Shown: positions 56,667 to 62,937 of the stretch, piece after piece
How positions within the stretch are numbered: the first letter of the stretch is position 1
How the letters are laid out: the number at the start of each line of letters is the position of its first letter
Assembly (NCBI RefSeq): GCF_003858655.1
Contig: NZ_RQXV01000006.1
Coordinates: forward strand, 186,001 to 250,000
DNA: 64,000 nt
Direction: 5' to 3'
From: Amphritea balenae
GTDB taxonomy: Bacteria > Pseudomonadota > Gammaproteobacteria > Pseudomonadales > Balneatricaceae
Position numbers and translations under genes: made by a program
Notes under the pieces: model-generated
What the model saw: the letters and a program-made list of their open reading frames with translations, nothing else
What the model was told of the DNA's origin: nothing
Databases searched by the model: none

Positions 56667-58868
56667 ATGCGTAGTATATCACTCACCTTGTGTACGGCTT
56701 TACTATTGCTGCAGTCCTATAAAGCGGCTGCTGTAAACGATCTGGCTTTATTGAATCTCAGTCTGATGGATCTGGGTGATGTGAGGATATATACCGCGTC
56801 TCGATACCTGACGGATATAGATAAAGCGGCAGCTAATATTACAGTAGTAACATCCGAAGACATTCAGGATAAAGGTTATAAGTCTCTCTATGATGTCTTA
56901 CGCAATACGCCGGGCTTTTTCTTTTTCAGTTTTGGCGGTGAGATAAAAGTAGGCTTACATGGTCTGCCACAAGTGACCGATGGCTATGCTTTGGTTATTG
57001 ATAACAACCTGATAGCTAATAACCTCGCGAACTACCACGCCTTTCCAAATTTAGCTTATGTAAAGCAGATAGAGATCATTAAGGGGCCTTCCGCTGTGCT
57101 TTGGGGCGATAGTGCTTCGCTAGGTATTGTGCACATTATTACTAAAGGCGCTGATGACCTTGGCGACGATGATTATAATCTGGTGGCCTCGGCTGATTAC
57201 GAGGCGCTACAACAACGTGACATCGAGAATGTGATGATGTCCAAACATTATGACCAGGGCTCGGTGTTTGCTTCTCTGACCAGCTTTGATAGTGATGCTA
57301 GCTGGGGCGAGGGATTCAATACCTCTGAATCCGGTCCGGTACCCCATGAGCTAAGTAATGATATGGGGGATTTTGATTTTGATCGTAGTTATGACCTGTA
57401 CCTGAAGGGATCTTATAACGACTTCAGTGTTAATCTAAGGTCGGCAAAAAACTACTATAAACAAGGTGAAGAGATCGCAAGGAATACACAATATCGGAAT
57501 GATGATTTATTTGCCCTGAACTATGATCATGACTTCACCTCTGCCATAACGACGAACCTTCGTACTTTTTACACCCGCCATAATGATTATCATGATTTCT
57601 ACAGTTTATTTGGTGACAACCAGAACACCTCTGATTACCAGGTGATAACTAAAGGTGCAGAGGCAATAACGACTTTATCGAGTGATGCCAATACACTTTT
57701 AGTTGGGCTTTATGGTCATCAACAGCAGATTAAAAATACTTCTAACGGGGCGGATGGGCTTAATCTTAGTAGCAACATATACAGCCAGTCAGTCTTTCTG
57801 GAAAACAGTTATACGGGCCTTGAAGACTTTGTTTTTAGTGTAGGTGGTCGTTATACGGAAAAACGTGATGAACAAGGGACAAGGTATTACAATCTACCGA
57901 AATTTTCCGTCAGTTATGAGCTAACAGATAAGTTAACGGCTAAATATCTGTACTCTGAATCAGAGTTTTTTCCTTTCCTTAAAGTGACTGACGGTCCTGA
58001 CTACCTGCAAAGTGCAATTAATGAGATGATCATGTTCGACCTTCAGGATGAGCGTGAGGTCAGGTCGAAGAATCTTCAGTTCTCATATAGCACGCAAAAT
58101 ACTCAGGCAAAGCTAAATTTCTTCTATATACGCGGCCAGAATTTCCTTAATGCCACCTGGTATGAAAACAGGGCTTTTACCGATTTCCCGCTTGGTGATC
58201 AGGATAATATTTACTATACCCAGATAGATGATTTTCCCAGCGAGATTATCAGTAAAGGCGTTGAATTTGATCTGCAGCATCAGTACTCATGGGGAGAGTT
58301 ATATAGCTCGATTAATTATACCCGTTCAGAGTCTAAAGAGCGGCCAATGCTGTTTGGGGCAGTGCCGATAGATATAGATTATTACGAGTTCATTGAGCCA
58401 AATGACTGGAATACTACTCAGATGCTGAGCCTGAATTCACTCATTGATGATGAAGAGAGCTTTTTTAATTATCCTGAGTTGACCCTGAATCTGGGCGCCA
58501 CTTTTAAACTGGCTAATAACTATAAACTTAATGTTAACTACCGTGGCCTCTTTAATGTCACCTATAAACATAGCTATACCCCGACAGATTTTTTCTTTGT
58601 CACAGCTCAGGTAACCCCAAAGCCGGTCGGCACCCTGTTTTATAAGACAGAGTATGGCAAGCAGGTAACTTATAAAAAGCTTGATCCCATGCACTTTATC
58701 GATCTGAACTTACAGATGCCTGATTATATGAACTCAGGTGTAGACGTATCAGTCTATGTTAAAAATCTCTTTAACTCTGCAGAGTACTTAGGTGAAACCC
58801 TTGAGGGAGCTTATGTTAAAGGCACCTACCCTCAACAATTTGGTTTAACCGCTCAATATAAGTTTTAG
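56667..58868 (+). CDS. TonB-dependent outer-membrane receptor
   Basis: A 733-residue protein. The signal peptide (SISLTLCTALLLLQSYKAAA) is followed by LLNLSLMDLGDVRIYTASR, the start of a receptor subgroup without a standard TonB box. The plug domain is about residues 45-165 (ITVVTSEDIQDKGYKSLYDVLRNTPGF, then KQIEIIKGPSAVLWGDSASLGIVHIITKG). A 22-strand barrel to the C-terminus ends in LTAQYKF with the expected terminal aromatic. ATG at 56667 follows GGGGGATAAA. The gene is visibly more A+T-rich than its neighbours and has no transporter, regulator or ligand-modifying gene beside it, so its substrate is unknown and recent acquisition is possible. Confidence 0.9.
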   Translation: MRSISLTLCTALLLLQSYKAAAVNDLALLNLSLMDLGDVRIYTASRYLTDIDKAAANITVVTSEDIQDKGYKSLYDVLRNTPGFFFFSFGGEIKVGLHGLPQVTDGYALVIDNNLIANNLANYHAFPNLAYVKQIEIIKGPSAVLWGDSASLGIVHIITKGADDLGDDDYNLVASADYEALQQRDIENVMMSKHYDQGSVFASLTSFDSDASWGEGFNTSESGPVPHELSNDMGDFDFDRSYDLYLKGSYNDFSVNLRSAKNYYKQGEEIARNTQYRNDDLFALNYDHDFTSAITTNLRTFYTRHNDYHDFYSLFGDNQNTSDYQVITKGAEAITTLSSDANTLLVGLYGHQQQIKNTSNGADGLNLSSNIYSQSVFLENSYTGLEDFVFSVGGRYTEKRDEQGTRYYNLPKFSVSYELTDKLTAKYLYSESEFFPFLKVTDGPDYLQSAINEMIMFDLQDEREVRSKNLQFSYSTQNTQAKLNFFYIRGQNFLNATWYENRAFTDFPLGDQDNIYYTQIDDFPSEIISKGVEFDLQHQYSWGELYSSINYTRSESKERPMLFGAVPIDIDYYEFIEPNDWNTTQMLSLNSLIDDEESFFNYPELTLNLGATFKLANNYKLNVNYRGLFNVTYKHSYTPTDFFFVTAQVTPKPVGTLFYKTEYGKQVTYKKLDPMHFIDLNLQMPDYMNSGVDVSVYVKNLFNSAEYLGETLEGAYVKGTYPQQFGLTAQYKF

Positions 58869-58885
58869 CCAGATTGGCTAAAACT
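58861..58885. terminator. Perfect inverted repeat at the receptor stop codon
   Basis: AGTTTTAGCCA and TGGCTAAAACT form an 11-bp stem with a 3-base loop that includes the TAG stop. There is little T-run beyond the stem, so it may act as a weak bidirectional terminator. Confidence 0.55.
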
Positions 58886-58926
58886 ATTGCCTTTGTCTGG
58901 TATTGGTTCCAGGCCTTGAGTATGCG

Positions 58927-59346
58927 TTAAAGCATCTGCTTTAGAGTATCCAATAGCAGATCCCAAACCCCCGGTTTAGCTTTATCGTGATATTCTTCAC
59001 GCAGCTGATCAACTTGTTTCAGGTCTTGCTGCAGCTTTGATAGGTTGGCTGTGTTCGCCAATGGTAGCCCGGTTAGAAACTGTTCGACCTTATTCAAGCC
59101 TTCCAGAGAAATATCTTTACGCTCGGGTGAAAAGTTAAATGCCTGAGCGGTATGCAGCTCTTCAATAAATAGCTGTATCTCCCGGTTAAATTGCTCCGGA
59201 CTCTCTGCCTTTATCGCCTGCTTGTAGTGCAGGCGCATCTCTTTCATGGTGGGTTTTAGCGGGCCAGCACTGGTGTTGAGAGAAAAGCTAAGCAGCAGTA
59301 CAGTAATAAGCGCTGTAAATAGTGACTTGCAGGGTGTTAAATTCAT
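58927..59346 (-). CDS. Cytochrome b562-like periplasmic protein
   Basis: A 139-residue exported protein: NLTPCKSLFTALITVLLLSFSLNTSAG is signal-like, and the mature part is a small all-helical domain. A methionine in LKPTMKEMRLHYKQA near the mature start and a histidine in QLREEYHDKAKPG near the end sit where cytochrome b562 has its two haem ligands (Met7 and His102). The helix pattern and size also fit the soluble cytochrome b562 family. There is no CxxCH, as expected for b-type haem. ATG at 59346 is chosen because the signal peptide starts there. It begins one base after the stop of the FmdB-like gene, so the two are coupled. Haem binding is inferred. Confidence 0.6.
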   Translation of the reverse strand: MNLTPCKSLFTALITVLLLSFSLNTSAGPLKPTMKEMRLHYKQAIKAESPEQFNREIQLFIEELHTAQAFNFSPERKDISLEGLNKVEQFLTGLPLANTANLSKLQQDLKQVDQLREEYHDKAKPGVWDLLLDTLKQML

Positions 59347-59347
59347 T

Positions 59348-59602
59348 TCAGTTACCACACTCTTTTCTTCCAGGGCAACCACCACCACTCATACAAGGTG
59401 GTGCCTGGTTTTTCAGGGCTTTGCTACTTACTACACCACCGGTAGTCAGCACTCTGCTGACCGGGCTATTTGGTGGAGTCTCTCCCGGCGCAAATCCGCC
59501 GACATCACAGAGATCAGCCCAGGTTGAAAGCTTTATCGCCATCGGATGACGGACTTCAAATATTTCTCCACTGGTTTCACAGCGGTAATCGTAAACAGGC
59601 AT
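59348..59602 (-). CDS. FmdB-family small regulatory/zinc-ribbon-like protein
   Basis: An 84-residue protein starting MPVYDYRCETSGEIFEV, the FmdB/CxxC_CxxC_SSSS pattern. The paired cysteines of the classical zinc ribbon are reduced: one Cys in RCETSG and one in DLCDVGG. Instead, the C-terminus is cysteine-rich (PPCMSGGGCPGRKECGN). This variant with VVSSKALKN in the middle occurs as a subgroup of the family. Its role is unknown. It is directly upstream of the cytochrome b562-like gene. Confidence 0.75.
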   Translation of the reverse strand: MPVYDYRCETSGEIFEVRHPMAIKLSTWADLCDVGGFAPGETPPNSPVSRVLTTGGVVSSKALKNQAPPCMSGGGCPGRKECGN

Positions 59603-59620
59603 AGAATGCTTTCCCTGGCG

Positions 59621-60091
59621 TTAGTCCGCGTCTGTCAGCGGTAGTGCCGTGGTATATTTTTTCTGGTCCAGCACAAAACTGGTATTAACGGACTGTACAC
59701 CCGGCAGATGTAGAAGTTCGCTACTGATGAAATGTTCGTATTCGCTCATGCTGCGGCTGACAATTTTAAGCAGGTAATCATACTGACCACTAAGCGAACA
59801 GCATTCCAGAATCTGATTGCAATCCTTCACAAACAGATCGAACTGCAGTACCGACTCGGGTCGATGGTCAGTCAGCGAAATATGAGCATAGGCGAGAATC
59901 GGCGTGCCGGTATATTCTGGGTTAAGCAGGGCAACGTAGCCCTGAATCACGCCTTGTTCTTCCAGTCGTTTAACCCGACGCCAACATGGTGACGCGGACA
60001 ACCCTACTTTCTCTGCCAGCTCGTTATTAGATAAGCGCGCGTTTGTTTGCAGTTGTTTCAGGATAGCTAAATCTAATTTATCCAGGTTCAT
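59621..60091 (-). CDS. Lrp/AsnC-family transcriptional regulator
   Basis: A 156-residue feast/famine regulator. The N-terminal helix-turn-helix is LDLAILKQLQTNARLSNNELAEKVGLSASPCWRRVKRLEEQGVI, split here across residues 6-49. The C-terminal RAM effector domain contains LECCSLSGQYDYLLKIV and LPGVQSVNTSFVL. The family senses amino acids. It is divergent from phhB, a plausible target. It is also the only Lrp-type regulator in the window, so it could control the distant bkd operon as BkdR does in Pseudomonas, but nothing here shows that. Confidence 0.92.
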   Translation of the reverse strand: MNLDKLDLAILKQLQTNARLSNNELAEKVGLSASPCWRRVKRLEEQGVIQGYVALLNPEYTGTPILAYAHISLTDHRPESVLQFDLFVKDCNQILECCSLSGQYDYLLKIVSRSMSEYEHFISSELLHLPGVQSVNTSFVLDQKKYTTALPLTDAD

Positions 60092-60301
60092 AGAGGGTCT
60101 GCTAAGGTTTTATATCGTTTAAATTATCTATCAGTTTTTATGTGCCTTCTGGCTAAGCTGATAAGACAATGACTGGCCTGATTCCTGCGACTTTGTCTTG
60201 CTTAGCGTCAGCAGGGAACTGGTTTTTGTTGTTGCGAAGAAATATATATCAAAGTGGCGCGCTAGCACAGTCTATATTAACGGTTAAGAGAAGGAGTCAT
60301 A

Positions 60302-60697
60302 GTGACGGAAGCGGATTCCTTAGCAGAAATTAGCCTATCCGGAGTATTTGAAATGAAAACAACCGACTCATTAGGTACCCAGGAGTGCGCCCCGTGCAGT
60401 AGCGAAACGCCTGTTTTACATAGAGAAGATGCAGAAGCGCTGTTAAAGCAACTTAGTCCGGGCTGGCAGCTGAGCGATGACGGTAAGCAGATTAGTAAAG
60501 ATTACCCATTCAAAAATTTTTATCGGACCATGGCGTTTGTAAATGCCCTGGCCTGGATTGCCAACCGGGAAAACCATCATCCCGATTTTGAAGTAGGCTA
60601 CAACCATTGTCTGGTAAATTTCAGTACTCATGCAATTGATGGCTTATCGCAAAATGATTTTATCTGTGCCGCTAAAGTCGATGCACTGGTTTCCTGA
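60302..60697 (+). CDS. phhB: Pterin-4a-carbinolamine dehydratase
   Basis: PhhB dehydrates 4a-hydroxytetrahydropterin so that the pterin cofactor of phenylalanine hydroxylase can be recycled. The family core is visible: KQLSPGWQLSDDGKQISKDYPFKNFYRTMAFVNALAWIANRENHHPDFEVGYN with the catalytic His-His-Pro, spread over about residues 56-108, then STHAIDGLSQNDFICAAKVD. The GTG at 60302 has AGAAGGAG five bases upstream; an ATG at 60353 with CGGAG would give the more usual ~115 residues. phhA is not beside it. A terminator follows. Confidence 0.9.
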   Translation: MTEADSLAEISLSGVFEMKTTDSLGTQECAPCSSETPVLHREDAEALLKQLSPGWQLSDDGKQISKDYPFKNFYRTMAFVNALAWIANRENHHPDFEVGYNHCLVNFSTHAIDGLSQNDFICAAKVDALVS

Positions 60698-60719
60698 TAT
60701 AAAAAGTTGATCTGCAAAA

Positions 60720-60748
60720 GGGGAGGCGTTAGCCTCCTCTTTCTATTT
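60720..60748 (+). terminator. Intrinsic terminator of phhB
   Basis: GGGGAGGC pairs with GCCTCCTC (one G-T) around a GTTA loop, followed by TTTCTATTT. Confidence 0.7.
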
Positions 60749-60807
60749 GGCTGAGGTTAAGTTTATACGTGCCACACTGCCGGTATCGTTGGGGAAGGGG
60801 AACTATT

Positions 60808-61422
60808 TTGCGTATTATTATATTACTGTTAAGTCTGGGGCTGGCAGGCTGTGCCACGCTGGATCGGGAGGAGTGTCAAACTGCGGACTGGCAGTTGATC
60901 GGGTTTAATGATGGTGTCGCCGGCCGTTCAGCTGAGCGATTAGAGCAGCACCGGGAAGCCTGTGCTGACTATGGTATCTCTCCATTAATGGATGATTATC
61001 TTGATGGGCATTATCGTGGTGCTGAGCGTTATTGTACGGCTGAGAACGGTTATAACCGGGCCCGTGCAGGTCAGGGTTATAATTCAGTATGCAGCGGTGG
61101 GTTGAGCTATGATTTTGAGCGCGGTTTTGAACTTGGACAGGAAGCTTATCGGCAGCTACAGCAGCAAGAGCAGGTTGAAAGACAGCTAAGTGATCAGAAA
61201 TCGTCCCAGCGGGAAGATGAGAACAGGATCGCAGAGCTAGAGAAAAAGCTGGTGGCAGATAAGACTAAACCTGAACAGCGCTATCAGCTACTTCGTGATA
61301 TTGAGTCACTACGTGATCAGATATATAGCCGTAAACCTGATATTCAGCGGTTAAAAACAGAAGTAGAGATGGAAAGACGTTATTCGCGGCAGTTGGAGCA
61401 GGACCTGCGTCAGCAGCTATAA
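60808..61422 (+). CDS. DUF2799-family lipoprotein
   Basis: From the TTG at 60808, preceded by GAAGGGGAAC, the protein begins with a lipoprotein signal (LRIIILLLSLGLAGC) with lipobox Cys at about residue 15. The DUF2799 core follows: ADWQLIGFNDGVAGRSAERLEQHREAC, then YNRARAGQGYNSVCSGG. The last ~80 residues are charged coiled coil rich in Gln, Glu and Arg. A frame start 13 codons further up would bury the signal peptide. Function is unknown. It faces the minus-strand terminator of the cpxP-like gene. Confidence 0.82.
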   Translation: MRIIILLLSLGLAGCATLDREECQTADWQLIGFNDGVAGRSAERLEQHREACADYGISPLMDDYLDGHYRGAERYCTAENGYNRARAGQGYNSVCSGGLSYDFERGFELGQEAYRQLQQQEQVERQLSDQKSSQREDENRIAELEKKLVADKTKPEQRYQLLRDIESLRDQIYSRKPDIQRLKTEVEMERRYSRQLEQDLRQQL

Positions 61423-61426
61423 GTCG

Positions 61427-61456
61427 AAAAAAAGCCCCACCTGGGGGAGGCGGGGC
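61427..61456 (-). terminator. Intrinsic terminator of the cpxP-like transcript
   Basis: On the minus strand, GCCCC-CC and GG-GGGGC arms form a G+C-rich hairpin with one mismatch, followed by T7. Confidence 0.85.
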
Positions 61457-61578
61457 AAGAAGCCTGAAAAAGGCGACGGTGAGTTCATTATGGCATGAGC
61501 CGACGAAGGGAAAACTCCCCTCATCAGGTAGGGCGGCCAGGAGCCTGATTCAGCCCTCTCTTACCTTTATTTCTGCTG
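61427..61578 (-). ncRNA. Candidate structured 3' UTR RNA behind the cpxP-like gene
   Basis: The ~150 bases after the stop codon read as a chain of hairpins on the minus strand. First is an AGGGC/GCCCT arm enclosing CAGG/CCTG, then an 11-bp stem starting CTGATGAGGGG with a 6-base loop, then GCCT/AGGC, then the intrinsic terminator. E. coli CpxQ is a small RNA processed from the cpxP 3' UTR; this region is in the same place. The RNA itself is inferred. Confidence 0.35.
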
Positions 61579-62052
61579 TTATCGCTTCATATTCATAAAT
61601 TCAGTTTGTTGCTCCGGGGTTAGAATGTTGAACATGGCTTTCTTTTGTTCAGCACGCATTTTAACCAGTTCTGCAGCACTGCCCTGGGCTTTATCAACTA
61701 ATGCGGCTACTTGTTGATCATAGTCAGCAGCGGATACATCCAGGTCGCGTAGCTCTTCCCGCATATCCTGCATAGTATCTTTCTGATCGAACATAGCGTT
61801 GCGTTGATTACGCATCAGATCTTTCATTTGATCTCTCTGCTCGTCGGTCAGTTCCAGTTCCTGAGCAATGTAGCGCATCTGCTTCATCGATTTATAGCCA
61901 TGCTCTCCCATTTGAGAGTGGCGGTTATGATGTCGGCCTTCATCACGGTCGCCACAACGGCCCCAACCATCCCCCGCGGAAACCAGTCCTGCGGTTAAAG
62001 TGCCAGCGCCGATAACAACGGCAGTAATACCAATAATTAGTTTCTTGTTCAT
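61579..62052 (-). CDS. cpxP: Spy/CpxP-family periplasmic protein
   Basis: A 157-residue exported protein. The signal peptide (KKLIIGITAVVIGAGTLTAGLVSA) is followed by a His-, Asp- and Arg-rich segment (about residues 27-52, including EGRHHNRHSQMGEHG). A helical Spy/CpxP domain carries the two LTxxQ-type repeats (ELTDEQRDQM and LTPEQQTEF). In enterics CpxP binds the CpxA sensor and damps it, and Spy is a chaperone. Divergence from a CpxR/CpxA pair and CpxR-box-like sites in between support the CpxP role. The His-rich N-terminus could bind metal, which is inference. Confidence 0.85.
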   Translation of the reverse strand: MNKKLIIGITAVVIGAGTLTAGLVSAGDGWGRCGDRDEGRHHNRHSQMGEHGYKSMKQMRYIAQELELTDEQRDQMKDLMRNQRNAMFDQKDTMQDMREELRDLDVSAADYDQQVAALVDKAQGSAAELVKMRAEQKKAMFNILTPEQQTEFMNMKR

Positions 62053-62117
62053 GATCTTGCTCCTGAAATCTATCTGTTTTGATGGCTACAGTATGTGTCA
62101 GGCCCCTGCTAAGTTGG

Positions 62118-62143
62118 GTAAAGGCGGTGTAAAGTTTGGTAAA
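62118..62143. promoter_or_regulatory. Tandem CpxR-box-like sites in the divergent cpx promoter region
   Basis: Three GTAAA elements start at 62118, 62129 and 62139. The second and third are spaced exactly as the E. coli CpxR consensus GTAAA-N5-GTAAA; the first is spaced by six. They lie between the cpxP-like and cpxR-like starts, fit for control of both and autoregulation. Confidence 0.75.
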
Positions 62144-62213
62144 GAGATCTGTAGAAAGATGTAATCACCAGCAAGGTTCATTATTCTGACCCTAACAGCA
62201 GAGGAATATAGAT

Positions 62214-62915
62214 ATGAGCCAAGCCGTAAAACTGTTATTAGTCGATGATGATAAGGAACTCTGTCAGTTAATGGGACAATACCTGGAGACGGAAGGTTTT
62301 CAGGTCAGCGTTGCTCACAGTGCGGAACAGGCGTTGCCGTTACTGGGTAAGGATGGCAGTTTTGATCTGTTGATCTTCGACATTATGATGCCGGGTCAGA
62401 GTGGTCTTGAGCTGTTACAGCAGATTCGTCCCAGGATTATTACACCGGTTATTATGCTGACCGGTCGCGGAGAAGATATTGACCGGATAATCGGTTTAGA
62501 GATGGGGGCAGATGATTATCTGGGTAAGCCCTGTAATCCCCGCGAGCTGGTTGCCCGGATTCGCGCAGTATTGCGTCGGGTATCGGTACCGCAGGTACCT
62601 GTTAGTGCTTCAGAAAAGCTTTGTCTGCATGGTATTGAGTTGGATACCGGTAGACGTGAAGTCGTTGTAAAAGGCGATAGCATAGAGCTGACCAGTGCAG
62701 AGTTTAATGTGCTGACTGAGTTGATGAGGCAGGTGGGACATATTGTCAGTAAAGACGATCTCACTGAGAAAGTACTACACCGAAAACTGACCGCCTATGA
62801 TCGGGCGATTGATGTGCATGTGAGTCGGGTACGACAGAAGCTGGCTGCGGTATTACCGGATGTTGAGTTAATAAAGACGGTGCGTGGTGCCGGCTATATG
62901 TTAGTGCAGGAATAA
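62214..62915 (+). CDS. cpxR: Envelope-stress response regulator CpxR
   Basis: An OmpR-family regulator of 233 residues. The receiver domain has acidic residues Asp11-Asp13 in LLVDDDKEL, phosphoacceptor Asp56 in LLIFDIMMPGQSG, and GADDYLGKPCNPRELVARIRAVLRR, close to CpxR. The C-terminal winged helix has ELTSAEFNVLTELMRQVGHIVSKDDL and DVHVSRVRQKL. It likely activates envelope folding and proteolysis genes, including the divergent cpxP-like gene through the GTAAA sites. The kinase gene starts 22 bp downstream. Confidence 0.88.
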   Translation: MSQAVKLLLVDDDKELCQLMGQYLETEGFQVSVAHSAEQALPLLGKDGSFDLLIFDIMMPGQSGLELLQQIRPRIITPVIMLTGRGEDIDRIIGLEMGADDYLGKPCNPRELVARIRAVLRRVSVPQVPVSASEKLCLHGIELDTGRREVVVKGDSIELTSAEFNVLTELMRQVGHIVSKDDLTEKVLHRKLTAYDRAIDVHVSRVRQKLAAVLPDVELIKTVRGAGYMLVQE

Positions 62916-62937
62916 TGCTAAATATGGGGCCTGAGTA

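Noticed and set aside
60265-60285. Sigma-54 promoter (TGGCGC near GC) upstream of phhB
   Set aside because: GG and GC doublets are not spaced by ten bases, so the -24/-12 rule fails.
61480-61535. Hammerhead-ribozyme-like CTGATGA on the minus strand
   Set aside because: The required GAAA and the third-stem arrangement are missing; the segment is better explained as one long hairpin.
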